Assembly: GCF_002999335.1 (NCBI RefSeq)
Contig: NW_020312043.1
Coordinates: forward strand, 62,001 to 126,000
Reading direction: 5' to 3'
DNA: 64,000 nt
Origin: Cyclospora cayetanensis
Taxonomy: Eukaryota; Apicomplexa; Conoidasida; Eucoccidiorida; Eimeriidae
Shown here: positions 12,935-24,899 of the stretch, piece by piece
How the letters are laid out: each line of letters starts with the position of its first letter
Position numbering within the stretch: position 1 is the stretch's first letter
The notes under the pieces: generated by a model
The model's database searches: none
What the model was told of the DNA's origin: nothing
The model's input: only the letters and a program-made list of their open reading frames with translations
Position numbers and translations under genes: made by a program

Positions 12935-13210
12935 TGTGATGAACAACTGACTGACTTGTTTTATGTTTGCGTATCGTATTTGTGCCCAGTGTCACTGCCT
13001 TGATGCAAGAAGACTGAATGCGTTTGGCTTTTTGCGCAGTAGGTGCAATTTGCAGCTAGCCGCGCTTGGAGAGCTTATAGGGGGCAACAACACGTACACT
13101 AGCAGCGTCACTTTCTCATGTGGGAGCCTTGATGAGTGAGGGCAGAAAGTGGAGGAAGCTGCCTAGGAAGGAAACTTGGAACTTCGTATTGACTTTGCAC
13201 TAAACTTGAA
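12935..13210 (+). repeat. 3' LTR of chromovirus copy D
   Basis: It lies about 0.55 kb after the copy D chromodomain, the same spacing as in copy A. It aligns by eye with the 39-kb LTR: GCAGCGTCACTTTCTCATGT matches CTGCCTCTCTCCTGTGT, TGATGAGTGAGGGCAGAAAG matches TGAGGAATGGGGAAAGAAG, and CGTATTGACTTTGCACTAAA matches CTCAATAACTTTGTTCAAA. It is diverged and its ends are approximate. Confidence 0.55.
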
Positions 13211-13795
13211 TCGGTGCGTGTGCCTGCATGGAGAGCCTCACTGGAGCTATATATACGCTGCAGCGCATGGCACATAAGCACAGCCAAATAGAATACTCGA
13301 TTCCTAACAACTTCTGGACTAAATGTCATTGCTTTAGTAGAAAGTGCTCAACTGCAGCGTAACCTCGACATAATTAATGAATTCTTACAAGATGCTCCTC
13401 ACTGGGTTTCGCGCACATTTATGAATCCGAACCTCACCATTCAGCACTGACAGCCTCGATTAAGTACAGTTTCATTGAAACACGAACGGCATCACCTTTC
13501 TATTGAGTTTTGTGTTCGGTTTGGGGTATGTGTGTGCCTGTATGCAGAGCGTTACTAGAGCGATACATACGCTGCAGCACATAGCATAGAAACACAGTCA
13601 AACTAGGAATTCGGCTCTCAACAGATTCTGGATTTAATATAATTAGTTACTAGAAAGTGCTCAAGTGCAGAGTAACCTCCATACAAATGTCGAAGAATTC
13701 GCACGCGGTGCCCCCCAGTGGATGTGCGTATGCATTCATTTGAACCCCATCCTCCATTATTGGCCACCTCAAACAAATACTAATTGTTCAAGGCA
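13188..13795. repeat. two-unit diverged tandem duplication, unit about 310 bp
   Basis: Unit 1 (about 13188-13497) and unit 2 (about 13498-13795) share a long ordered series of blocks. These include TGTGCCTGCATGGAGAGC / TGTGCCTGTATGCAGAGC, ATACGCTGCAGCGCATGGCA / ATACGCTGCAGCACATAGCA, TAGAAAGTGCTCAACTGCAG / TAGAAAGTGCTCAAGTGCAG and GTAACCTC. The first unit starts at the 3' edge of LTR copy D. No coding capacity is seen. Confidence 0.8.
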
Positions 13796-15782
13796 GAAGA
13801 GTATAGCAATGAGCTACGAAGAAGCATTTCCTTCCGCTGCAGGCTCTCGCTGTTTAGCGAATGCCGTGCACTCTCATTTTCTCCCTGCAGGTTACACGGC
13901 TAGCAAAAAAATTAAAAGTGCGACAGCTGCGAGCGATTGTGTGATCAGAAACCCAACTCTTCTAAATAGAAAATTTAATTAACTTGGAATAAGAAGGCGT
14001 ACTTTCGTCATTCTATTACGGGTGTCTCTTTCGTAGAGGCGAAGGCGTGAAGTAGGACCACGCCAATCCCACGTCCGCGCACATGGCATTTCCTACAGAG
14101 ATAAAAGGCCATACGGACCACAAGGCGAGTACTAACGGCAGATGCTAGTGGTATTTAGGCCCACTAAGGCGTGAGAGCGGGGGTAGCGACCAGAGGGGAG
14201 ACAGCAGCAGCTGCTGTTTGCTTGCTCTTGCTAAATGGCTGCTGCGAGCAGCAGTACGTGCCTTCGTCTTCCTCTTGCTGCTAAACCCTGTGTTGGCCTA
14301 CTCCAGCAGCTGAACCGCTTCATGTATCCCTCTAACTCCCTTTCGCATATGCCTTGTCTTTCTCTTGTCGCTGCTAACCCCACCTCCCCCCTTGCGGCCA
14401 AGCCCCTCTCCCCTCCGTCTCCTGCTCAGCGGCAACAGCCCCTCCTTAAGCGAAAAGCAGCCTCCTGCGGGCGTCTCTGGCTTCCCTTTCTTGTTCTTCC
14501 GAGCAAAAATATGCACGGAGGAGCTTCTGGCGGCCATTAAGGCGCCCTCTTGTTTCCTGGTGTGCGTGTCTGCATCTCTGCTCGACCCGCGGGGCGAAGC
14601 CTACCTCAGGCTCTCTCTCAGGCTGTATGTGCTGCATTAAGCACCAGAAGCGGCACTAGCTTTCTCGAAAAAGTCTTTGTGCTTCTTTGTCGACTTAAAG
14701 AGCCAAAGGAGGAGCCTGCAGGGAGGCCACTTGGCGCTGTGTGCACTTGTAGGGAAGGCTGACCACTGGTTCGCTGTTCTCTTGGTCAGCCTCTCTGCAC
14801 ATTATCCCCTTCCCTCCATCTTGTTTCTTATTTTCCTGATCTTTTTCTTTTGGCACCTTCGTTCGTTAGGGGGGATCTGCGCTTGTTTGTGCCCTTGGAC
14901 TGTGCTGCCTCTCAGGGCGGCGCTGCACGGGCAGGTGCACCAGCCGCCGCATTGGTGAGAGTTCCCCGTGTCGAACTCGTGTCGCCTCCTCACCTTCCGT
15001 GCATTTCCAAGGATGCAGATGTTTAAGCTTTCTCCCACCTGAGCTGCACACTGGCCATCAAAGCCATTCGCGTCTCTGTGTCTGCCGGCTAAGCGCCGCT
15101 CGAGCGGCGGCGTGCTGCGAATCGGGAGACCTCCCAATTACCGCGCCCATATTTTTTGCCAGTCCCACGTAATTCCTCGTCTTTACAGCACAGGAACATC
15201 CGCCGATCAGTGCGTCGGCAGCCTTGCCGCGAATCGCTTCCCGGCTCCTCTGGCCCTCTCCCCTGTACCCGTCCCATCGCGCCAACCGCGCAAACGTGAC
15301 GCTTTGAAGCGCAACCAGTCGCATTATGCATCGTCCTCTTCTCCGCAGGCAGGCCTGACGCTCGTGAACAGCCATCATAATTACCCCCCCTGTACCTCCT
15401 GAATAATTACCCTCCCACCCCCCGCCCTCCCGCCCTTTGAGCCCTCGCTCGCCGCTTCGTCCCTCTTCCAGCCAGCGCAGGTCGCCTCCATTGCAACCTC
15501 TCCGTGGGAGGCGCGAGACTATCGTAGCCGCTGCATCCTCCACAAACGGGCAGCTCGAGGAGGGATTGCAACCGCCTCGCGCAGGCCCAAGGCTCCACCC
15601 GCAGACAAACACACCGCCCAGCAGCTGCGCATTCGGATTTCCCGGAGGCTCGAGGGCCCTTCGCCTTGACTGCCTATCCTACCAAGGCTGTAGCCACGAG
15701 AAAATAGGGGATAGGTGGCTCCTGTCCCTACCCCCGGCTGCAGCACTCCGAGGCGGTGCTGTTGCTGCCGCTGGGAGCGGCG
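13796..15782. other. intergenic and leader region ahead of the AP2 gene
   Basis: From about 14.2 kb the composition shifts to C/T-rich and GC-rich DNA with CAG/GCC triplets. This opens overlapping frames on both strands (for example 14235-14540 plus and 15058-15612 minus). None has a domain, and open frames on opposite strands are expected from this low-complexity DNA. I read it as promoter and 5' leader of the AP2 gene; an additional 5' exon cannot be excluded. Confidence 0.4.
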
Positions 15783-17401
15783 ATGGCGTCTCCGCTCGCG
15801 GCGGGGGTTTGTGCTACCTTTTCGCAGCATTTCGACAGCACGGCGGGGGCCCCTCCGGGGCCCCTTAGGAAGCGCGAGCGGCCCTCCTCCGTTGCTGCAG
15901 CAGTGGTCGTCAGCAGCAAGCAGGACTGCCCTTCCAAGAGTCTCAAGGATCTTCGTTGCGTTCGAGGAGCTCGAGCCGTCGCAAGAAAAGGATGGACTGA
16001 TGCTGCCCAGGGAGTTGCCTCTCCGGAAGGGCCCTTCGCGACCTCCTGCAACACGAGCATGAGCTGCTGCCCCAATGCGGGGGGTGCAGATGCAGGGGAG
16101 TATGCGTTTGGACTGCCTCTTGGCAGCGAGGGAGGCGCAGGAGGCGCTCGCCAAGTCTCCTCTCCCCACCCCACGGAATCCCCTGAGGAGGCTTTAGGCA
16201 GCTCCTCTTTCGGCCGGGGGACCGTCGCTGCAGCAGGCTCCTCCTCCATTGCCTCCTCCATATCCTCCTCCATATCCTCCTCCATTGCCTCCTCCATTGC
16301 CTCCTCCATTGCCTCCTCCATTGCCTCCTCCGTTTCAGGAACAAGGGCAGGAGCAGGAGGAGCGCTGCGACCAGCAGCAGCAGCAGCTCAGGCGGCGCTT
16401 CCGGCACGAGGCGGCTCATGCGTAGGATCTGGAGAGCAGCGCGTGGCGAGGAGCGTGATGGCGTCTCTCCGGGGGGGAGGCAGTGGCCATCCTGGAAACG
16501 CAGGAGCTCCTCCGCTTCTGCAGCACTGGCCGCATCCTTCAGCGTCTCGCTGCATTGCACCCGACGAAGGGGCGCCTCCCGCCTTAGGACGGAGGCCAGA
16601 GGCAGCAGGGAGGGGATGGGCGTGGGGTTGGAGAGGTCCAGCAGCAACTGGCTGCTGCTCAGGGGCAGCTTCGTGCTGCCCTAGGCTGCCGACTCTCTCT
16701 TGCGGGCAGTACAGAGGCGGCGGAGGCGGAGGCGGCAGCGGCGGCGGCGGCGGCAGTGCATCTCTTCTGCGCTTCGCGGGAGGTGACCCCCTGATTCCTG
16801 CGGAGGCAGGGTTCTCCGTCTGCTGCTGCAGCAGCAGCGCCTTGCTGCTGAGCTTTCCGGCAGCCGCTGCTCCGCAGCCGCCGCTGCCTGCACAGGTTCC
16901 AGCGGCGGCGTCTGTGGGCATGGAATTCCTCTCCGAGGGTGAGACTCCTCCCTTCTTCCTGCAGGTGCCTTCTGGCCCCGAGGAGCCTCCTTCCAGCGAG
17001 TTCGAGCCCATCTCGTTGGCTTCTCTCACGGGAGGCAGCGACGAATTCTCCCAGCGACAGGAGCAGCGCGACGAGGGAGATCTCGAGCAGCAGCAGAAGC
17101 GAGAGCAGGAGGCGGAGAAGCGGCAGCAAGAGGAGCTCCTCAAGAAGCAGCACCTCTACGAAAGCCAGCCCTCCTCGGCTCAGCAGCAGCGGCAGCCGCA
17201 GCAGCAGGAGCAGCAGCAGCAGCAGCGGCCTTTGTGCTGCAGAGCAGCAACGCGGCAGCAGCAGCCGGCGCTGCTTGGAACCTCCGAGAGCCGCGAAAAC
17301 TCTTACTCAAACACTGCCTGCTTCCCAATGCAAACTCAAACTCTCCCGTTGCCACTGCAAGGCTCCTCTTGGGCGTCTCTTTGGACGGGCACTGTGCAGC
17401 A

Positions 17402-17433
<32 letters not shown>

Positions 17434-19778
17434 CCTTATGGACAAAGTGGGAACTGCACCAGCAACAACAACAACAGCCGCAACAACAACAGCCGCAACA
17501 AGAGCTGCAGCAACAAGAGCTGCAGCAGCAAGCGTACAGCGAGGAGGAGGAGCAGCAGCAACAACAACAGCAACAACAGCAACAGCAACAGCAGCAACCG
17601 TACAGCAAGGAGCAGAGCTGTGTGGCCGGTGCTACCAACGCCTCTACGGCAGCACTATCGGCGAGGCAGCAGCAGCACTCTTCCTTTTGGGAATCTAGTC
17701 GCAGCCCACAGCAGCAGTTTTCTAGCAGCAACGCATTGGCTGCAGCGGTGTCATCTCCAAAGATGCAGCCGCAGAATCACCAGCCTTTACAGCCGCAGAA
17801 TCGCCAGTCCTTACAGCTGCAGAATCACCAGTCCTTACAGCCGCAGAATCACCAGTCCTTACAGCCGCAGAATTCTCAGCAGATGCTGTTACAGCACCAA
17901 GCTGGATCGGATTATCAGCTGTGGATCTACCCCTCAGTAGCAGGGGGGGCCAGTGTAAACGCCTCGTTGCCACGTTCTAAGGGCTCTCGGCAGCAGCATA
18001 CGCGAAATTGGTCGCAGTCTGCTGCACCGACGGCAGCAATTTCAGCAGGCGCTGCTGCTGCTGGGGCCAGGTGTATGGACCGCGGAGCTCCTGCTGCCGC
18101 TGCACGGCGGCATCGCGGAAAGGCAGGCGGCAGTGTCAAGGCGGCGGCAAACGCACAGAGCCAGCAGCACCAGATAGTACAGTTGCGGCGAATGCAAGAG
18201 TTGCAGCAGGAGCGTCTTTCTGCATTAGGCGGTCCAGGAGATATGGGAAGTCGAGCTATGACGCAAAGCGTTCTTGGAAATTCGCCGTCATGGAATACCC
18301 CTGGTAGTCCTCTTTCGAAAATTCCTGCTGTTGCTTCAGGTGCTGAAGCGCACGACCAGCGGCCGTCTGCTGCCCCTTCATCTGGGGAGACAGCCTGTGT
18401 GAAGGCAGCGTCATCCTTTGCATCGCCTCAATCGCCTGCAAGCGCTTCTGGAGGCTTACAGACAGCAGGCAGCGCTGCGGGGATACCCTGCGGCTCGAGC
18501 TGGCGGGAACAGCCAAATGCAGGTTTACGCCTCTCGCTCAAGTTCTCGTATCTGAGCGTTAAGGGCACCGAGCCGCTTTTTTCTTCTCGGTGGAAGAGCG
18601 GCTGTGAGGGGGTGTATTACGACTACCAGAAAGGTCTGTGGAGAGTGCAGTTTACGCAGGACGGTAGGAGGAGGACAAAGAGCTTTTCACCGAAACATTT
18701 GGGAGGTACGGAAGCAGCAAAAGTTGCAGCGATGGTGTACCGCATTGAAATGGTGGAGACCCCAGCCTCCGTACAAGCAAAGCTAGACGAACTCGCAAGG
18801 GAGTGGGAACTTCAAAACATGCAGAATGAGCAGCCCGATCAGCAGCACGAGCAGCACCAAGTTCAATCCCATGGTAGGCACCCTCCCATCAGCACGCGCA
18901 ACCAAGAAACCTTCACTCTGAGTGACGCTGTGGCTTCTTCTGGCGCCGCCGCCGCCGCTGCCTCCGTCGCTTCCCAGCAACCCCAGCCGCAGCCACAGCC
19001 TCAAGAATTTGACTGCCAACATCAAGGCAGCGAAGGGACTCTATACGTATTGTCTCCCGAGAGCTCAGATGATCATCTATACACACCGGGGAAACACGGA
19101 TCGGACGGTCTTCAGCAGCCAGAGCACCAGCAGCAGCTCCAGCACGAGCAGGTGGACATCGATGATCACAAGCTGCCTTCTGCTGAAAAAGAAAGCGGGC
19201 ACTTTCTGAGCGTCTCTCTTCCCGTCGCTACAAGTATCACGCCTCTCTATCTTCGGGATCCCCCGTGTTCGCCGGTACCAGCAACGCCGGCAGCTGCGGG
19301 AGCAGCAGTCAAACCAGGAAGTGTGAAGAGTGGCGGATATTGCTATGGCGTGCCGTGTGAGCCTCCGAAATTGCATCTGCCTTGCGGACTGTCCTTTGCA
19401 ACGGTGGCGTGCTCCACCCCTCCCCGTCAAGTGGAAGGCGCCTTGCGTTGCTGCAGCTTTGTGGAGACTTGTGAGAGCGGCAGCAGCAGTACGACAGGAA
19501 CGCCGTCTAGTCCTTTACGGGAGCCGAAGTCTACCCCCTACAAACAGAGATTACTGCCGCTTCTCGCTCCCGCTGTGCCCTCGAGGCGCTCTCAAGCCAG
19601 CATGTGCAGCTTGCTTCAGCGTAGCGGACTCCTGACAGAATTGGAAGAAGAGGACGGCGGAGGAGGTGAGGCAGAGGAGGGCGATGGCAAACCGGCAGGC
19701 ACTTGTCCTTTTGTATTTGCAACCAGAGGAGCTGGAGCACACGGAATGTCTGAGAGTGCTGCAGTGGAGGGTGGGTAA
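15783..19778 (+). CDS. AP2-domain (ApiAP2) DNA-binding protein with long amino-acid repeat tracts
   Basis: ApiAP2 proteins are the main sequence-specific transcription factor family of apicomplexans. The frame is 1331 codons without an intron from the ATG at 15783 (context GCGATGG); it is open 27 bases further upstream. One AP2 domain lies at about residues 939-990: SGCEGVYYDYQKGLWRVQF, a basic hairpin (DGRRRTKSF), then a helix beginning GGTEAAKVAAMVYRIEM. The rest is low complexity. There is a Ser/Ile/Ala repeat near 153-185 from a 12-bp DNA repeat, Gly-rich and Ala-rich runs, Gln runs over about 430-610, and five octapeptide repeats PQNHQSLQ near 663-702 from 24-bp DNA repeats. The C-terminal 300 residues are more mixed and end in an acidic stretch. 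Nuclear location and DNA binding are inferred from the domain; targets are unknown. Confidence 0.9.
16241..16335 (+). repeat. 12-bp coding minisatellite in the AP2 gene
   Basis: Units of the type TCCTCCATTGCC or TCCTCCATATCC are repeated in tandem about eight times. In the gene frame they encode Ser-Ser-Ile-Ala/Ser repeats. Because the unit is a multiple of three, all frames stay open. Confidence 0.85.
17769..17888 (+). repeat. 24-bp coding repeat, five units, in the AP2 gene
   Basis: Five tandem units of 24 bases encode PQNHQPLQ, PQNRQSLQ, LQNHQSLQ, PQNHQSLQ and PQNSQQML. The second, third and fourth differ by only a few substitutions, indicating recent slippage or unequal exchange. Confidence 0.9.
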
Positions 19779-22156
19779 TAGGTTGACTTGGTGAGAGGTG
19801 GGCAGCTTACAGGCAGGCGCTCAACGAAGGGTCAAGGAGGCGAAGAAGCGAGAGCAGCAGAGGGGAGGTGTTTTCGTGCCCTAATTCTTTCGGCTTCCCG
19901 AGCGAGCGCTTTTCTGGCCCTCATCCCCATGCCTCCGCCTCCCGTCTACCTACTTGCCCTCGCCTCCAGTGTTTCGCCTGCCACGATTTCACTGTTTCCT
20001 TGTAACAACACTATTCTTGTCAGCATAGTACCCTGGTGCTAAAAAGGGTCATCCCTCTCTCGCAGAATGTTCCCAAATAATCTAATTGCTTTTCTTTCAC
20101 GGGGCCGTGGTGTGCCGCTCGCGCCACGTACGGCTACAACGAACGACAACTTTGGCCGCTCGATCGCTTGCCGTCTCGAAATACCCAAGGCCGTGTTAGC
20201 CATCGCTTCACACTGGCAACAGGCGCCTCTTCTTGCGCCAAGTCTTTCTTCTAGTCATTTAGCGCGCGCACACACGCGCATACACGCGCACACACGTGCA
20301 CAGTGTACTACTGCCAACTAGCTGTCTGGCAGCAGCATTAAAATCTTTAGGGTACGATTAACCGGAGCAAGAGCATGCTTGCATGGTAATGGTCCTAAGG
20401 GGAACCTCAACTTCTTTTTTGTAATTGAGCGCTCGTCGTGGGCTTCCTCTATGCGTGATTTCCCCCTCATTGCTTCCTTTTCGCATGCGTGTGCTCTGTC
20501 CTTTCCCTCCACTTCTTGTTCATTCGAGTTGTTGTGCTGTTTTGGACAGCTATATATATACACATATATATATATATATTTATATTTTTCTCGACGTAGT
20601 CAGCAGCAAGCACTATAGATCCATGGAGCATACACTCCGGAAGAGGGGGCATATCATGCGTCACTTCGCGCCATCAATTTGTACGAGGACCTATAATGAG
20701 CAATTATGTACTTTGGCTTGCGCCTATAGAGAATCTCTAACTCTTCTTACCGCGCGTGCCCCCCTTCCAGGTGGCGTGACGCCCCTACACCGCTGCTAAA
20801 CGCTTGGTGAATTCAGTCTGTTACGCCTTTGAGCTTCTCGGACGTTTCGTATATTTTAGCCGTTCGTTACACTAAGATTCAGGGGTTTCATTGGTGTCAA
20901 AGTGGCGGACAGCTCCGCAGCGAAAGTCTCGTCTCGCACTCTTCACCAGCTCATCGGCCGGCAGGTTTACTTGCGCTCGACCCCAAAACCTCATGGCCCC
21001 CACACACAAAAGAGCGCATGTGTGCGTGTTACGCCTAAGGAGTTGGTGTGTATAGCCGCTGTACCTCCGAGCAACACCTCAAGCACAAGCCCTTGATGCT
21101 TCCTGCCCAGAGGAGGGGTCTACATATAAATTGCGCGGCTAGCTAGCCCCACCAAACGGTTTCGGACAACTTGCGAGTACCTCGTCTGGATCCGTGAAAA
21201 ACGCGAGGTGACAAGTTGCCACCAAAGAGGAAAGCCCACGGTAGGAAATGACAGCGAAACAGGATCGTCCAAAACGGCCATTGAAGGATTCGCTGTTGCT
21301 AATGGCATCATGACAGGGTCTACGATACATCCAAACGTCTGCTCAGGCCATCTATCGGTCCCTCAACTTCTGAGAAACGGAGTTTCACCGCGCCTTTCAA
21401 AACCTTCAACAAACTGGGGTGTCCTAGATTTTGCTGTACTGCCGCACAAAGGCGTAATATAACAAACGGGTAGCTGGCCGTCCTAGCGAGCTGGATGAAG
21501 ATGATTTTCCGTTACAGGAAGGCCATCGTCTCGCGGGGTCTGGTCTGCAGCTACGGTGACCCCCAGATCAGCCGCTTCACATGTCGTAATAAGGATAAGT
21601 GAATATATATATAAATAAAGATACATGTGCAGATGCTCAGGCACAGTTCATGCAATGCACTGACTGACAGTACGCGGTGCCGCACGCTCCCCCGCAGTAA
21701 GGCAGTTAGGATCTTTGTCTACATAGATAGACATGCGGCTCGCATTCCACTCGGAGAGCCTCCTAGTCTTCCCTGGTGGTATCCTTAGTAGCCAGATGGC
21801 GTATTATGTACCTCTACTGCCTCCCATAAAAGTATGTGCGTACCTCGTACGAACATTATTCTCCACATCCATATGAAGGTATCAACAGAACGAACAACCG
21901 CGCCCGTTCAAACGGAGGACAGGCAAAATACAAGCAACACAAATGTTGTCCCCGTGTATCATTCACCCTAACGGGACCGGGTTTAGTATGACAAGCGCCT
22001 CCGCGGACGAAGAGGCCCCCACAAGGTGAGCGCCTTTTTTCCTTGAGGTTTCTTCCGACCTGCTACTGGTCTTCATGATGCTGTTGCTGCCCCTCCGCCC
22101 TTCCTAGCGGGACAAAAGCTGGTATAGCTCAAGTAATTCCTTGCACTTTTTGTAGC
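19779..22156. other. intergenic region downstream of AP2
   Basis: No convincing gene was found. It contains a (TA)n/(CA)n microsatellite at about 20550-20590 and an ACACGCGCAT-type CA/CG repeat at about 20262-20300. A short AT-rich run lies at 21604-21620. Open frames are below 125 codons and lack domains. It should contain the 3' end of the AP2 transcript and the 3' end of the minus-strand gene starting at 23272. Confidence 0.45.
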
Positions 22157-23272
22157 CTACAACATGGGAAAGGCGCGCGGAAGAATGCCTTTCCCTCTTA
22201 ACGCCCTCATACAGCCTTTGATATTGTCCTTCGCCCATTCGTATTCCGCCTTGGCCTTTTCTCGCTCTTTTTGGAGTGCCTGCATCACCGCTTGCGGCGT
22301 CTGTGGGTTGCGTTGAGCTTCCATCAAGGACAACAAAGTAAGGAAATTATTTTCCGTCGCGACAACGGCCCCGCAAAGGGAATCTAGAAGCACAGCCGCT
22401 TTATCCCACCCGCCCTTGGTCCCTCTAGCCTTCATGCCTGGGCCCAATTGTGTTTTGGCTTCCGCCAGGAGATCCCTCACGGGGTTGACACACGACACGA
22501 CTCTCTCCTTCAGAGCCACAAGCTCCTTGATGTCTTGAGCCTTCGCTTTGCCCTTATCAATGTGCCGAAGCAGGCGAAGCTCCTTCATGCATTCGAGACC
22601 ATAACTCATGGCTTGCATCAAAGACGACAGATATGCAGAGTGGAGGAAATCGTCGGGCTTCTTTACCCCTCTCGTCAGGGTAATAAGCGCTCGCAAATGC
22701 CATGGTACATCGGGGTTACTCGTGGCGTGACACAATGCTTCCTTTGCTTCGTCAAAGGCCATTATAGTAACTGATTTTGTTTCCACCGGCGACTTCTGGG
22801 AAGGATCAGCGCCCCGCCGTTGGGAATTCACATCAGATGGGGGAGTTACACTTCGTGTTTGAGGTTGTACATTTCCCATAGAAGGAGATCTGTTGGCAGA
22901 GGCGCTCTTTTCTGATGGGAAACAACTCCTGGGGCCGTTCGGCGAAGAAGCGCTGCCTTCCGGTGAGGATTGCGAAACGGCATTACCCGAGGCTCCTTCC
23001 TCCGACACAAACAGCTTTTCTTTTGGGGGGGAAAGCCTGTCGCTTTCAGCATACAGGTCAGGTGGGAAATTCTCTTCATGGCCATCCTCCGGGTCGTCGA
23101 TGTCATCATCAAAGCCCTCGTAATTCCCTGCTGCAGCATCTGCCGAGTCACGTACCGTCAGCACCAGTAGCTGAGACATGTCTGGAGACGGATGATTAAA
23201 GAAAGAATCGCCAAATGCGCTTGCCAACCGCGGCAGCAAGAGGACGACAAGGCTTGCGGATGCCGACACCAT
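22157..23272 (-). CDS. secreted hypothetical protein, single exon
   Basis: I do not recognise the family. The frame gives 371 residues from the ATG at 23272 with no intron, unlike most genes here. Residues 1-19 (MVSASASLVVLLLPRLASA) form a clear signal peptide. A strongly acidic stretch follows (NYEGFDDDIDDPEDGHEEN) and then a Ser/Pro-rich linker to about residue 160. The last 200 residues are predicted mostly helical and mixed in charge (for example DFLHSAYLSSLMQAMSYGLE and a Lys/Glu-rich helix EREKAKAEYEWAKDNIKG). Low repeat content and balanced composition support a real gene. A secretory-organelle or vacuolar protein would fit, but nothing in the sequence proves that. Confidence 0.75.
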   Translation of the reverse strand: MVSASASLVVLLLPRLASAFGDSFFNHPSPDMSQLLVLTVRDSADAAAGNYEGFDDDIDDPEDGHEENFPPDLYAESDRLSPPKEKLFVSEEGASGNAVSQSSPEGSASSPNGPRSCFPSEKSASANRSPSMGNVQPQTRSVTPPSDVNSQRRGADPSQKSPVETKSVTIMAFDEAKEALCHATSNPDVPWHLRALITLTRGVKKPDDFLHSAYLSSLMQAMSYGLECMKELRLLRHIDKGKAKAQDIKELVALKERVVSCVNPVRDLLAEAKTQLGPGMKARGTKGGWDKAAVLLDSLCGAVVATENNFLTLLSLMEAQRNPQTPQAVMQALQKEREKAKAEYEWAKDNIKGCMRALRGKGILPRAFPML

Positions 23273-24880
23273 CTTTCCGCAGACCGTGCTGAGGCTCTAG
23301 CGCCGACTGTTACAGCAAATTTTGTTGCAATACGGTGGACGAAAGAGGGATGGGCTTCGTACGTCCTCTCAAAAAGAGGCAGTGCCAACTCCCGCTTGAA
23401 CAAGCGCGATACGGAACAGCATTCGGCAGGGCGCAAGCTCCTCCTAGCCTGAGACCTCGAGCCAGAAGCCTTGTGTGCTGCCCTAGATCTACAACAAACT
23501 GAATTGAGACACAAAATTAGGCATGAAAGTGGCTCAATAAGAGGGAGGCGCCGGAGGACGTGCAAGAACACAAGGAACCGCCAGACGGCTCCCAACCCTC
23601 AACCCCAAAACCTGCACCCCGTAAGTCTAAATCCGAAGGCCTTTCCGTTACCAAGGACATACCTTAAGGCAAAATAATAAGGATGAAAGGGAAGGCCAGA
23701 GCAACAAACAAAGTGGCTGGGGGCTTTCCCTGTGGGGGGAGCAGCTGGCACTGTGGCACGCCGTACCCGATCTCCAAGGGAGCGTCTGTATACGCGGAAC
23801 GAGCGCCTTTAACACGTGCCTTGTTTCGTTCTTTTCTTTTTACTCCAGTGGAACGTTTTCCATGTAAGCTTGAAGCAGATGTTTTTTGTGTTTCTGCTTC
23901 GCTGGAGTCGCTCAATGATCCCCATGACGGGTGTTTTTTTTAACTGATCGCTACCGTGTCGTCACAGTGGCCTCCAGGGGCGGACAGGAACCCGTAAAAC
24001 AAGCCTGTGCAAGACTGCTTTCTGAAATGAATTGAGAGAAGACTTTAAGACGGCTTCACCTCCATTTCTGCGCCCTCTCCCCCTTCGCTTGCCCTCCCTC
24101 TCTCGCTTGGTCCTGCTCAGTCGCTAGCACGAGATTGAGAGCCATGCGGTGCACAAAAAATCTCGGCACTCATGTTGTCTACAACGATGAGTTCGAATCA
24201 GGGCCTTTAGCACCAGTGCTGGTTCAACAGACTTTGCGGGACGATTGGCGATAGCTGCCCAGATGGCATGCCTCTACTTGAAGCTTTCTCTGGGCGTTTT
24301 TTCGGAGTACCTAAACGCTTCAGGCGTCTAGAAGGGGCCTGGGATGTGTTTACACCTTCCCTTTCTGCCGGGGCGCTGCAGACGACTTAGGCAAGCGGTG
24401 TGGCAGAGTAGGTAGGCTACGCTTTGGCTCTCTCGACTGCACCTGTTCTATTTAACCACGTGGGTGTTGGGTTTCTCCACAGAGTGAAATTCGCCTAATA
24501 CGATAATAATCGGGGCAGCCTATGCTTGTGCTACGGCTTTCTACCATGCGCAACTGACCGTGGATCCTAGTAGTAAGTAGAGGGGTCAGAATGCTCATGT
24601 ATCCTAGCAGTGGCCCTCTCTCTCACCTCGCGCAGAAACTCCGAGGCGTGAGGGCAGGGAACAAGAGGCGGCAGCTCTTCTGGAAGGGCACCTAAGAGTC
24701 ATTTTACCCATTAGAGGTTTCTGTAGGGAAATACTTAATTTCAGACTCCATTCAAACTTCGTAGAGTTTATTGCATCCCTAGAAGACGTCGTACTTTCCC
24801 TGCCCCCAATCTGCAGAATTCGAATATAAGGAAAAGGGGACAGCTAGTTCATCGGGCTCAGAAACATAGATGCTTCCTAT
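23273..24880. other. intergenic region, no gene seen
   Basis: Only short, domain-free open frames occur. The first few hundred bases should contain the promoter of the minus-strand secreted protein. No repeats of note were seen before the LTR that begins near 24.9 kb. Confidence 0.45.
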
Positions 24881-24899
24881 TACATTTGTTACACTTTAA

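Noticed and set aside
15519..17731. Several minus-strand and shifted plus-strand frames of 100-330 codons over the AP2 gene
   Set aside because: They are poly-Leu, poly-Cys, poly-Ala and poly-Ser readings of CAG and related triplet runs; only the AP2-containing frame has a domain.
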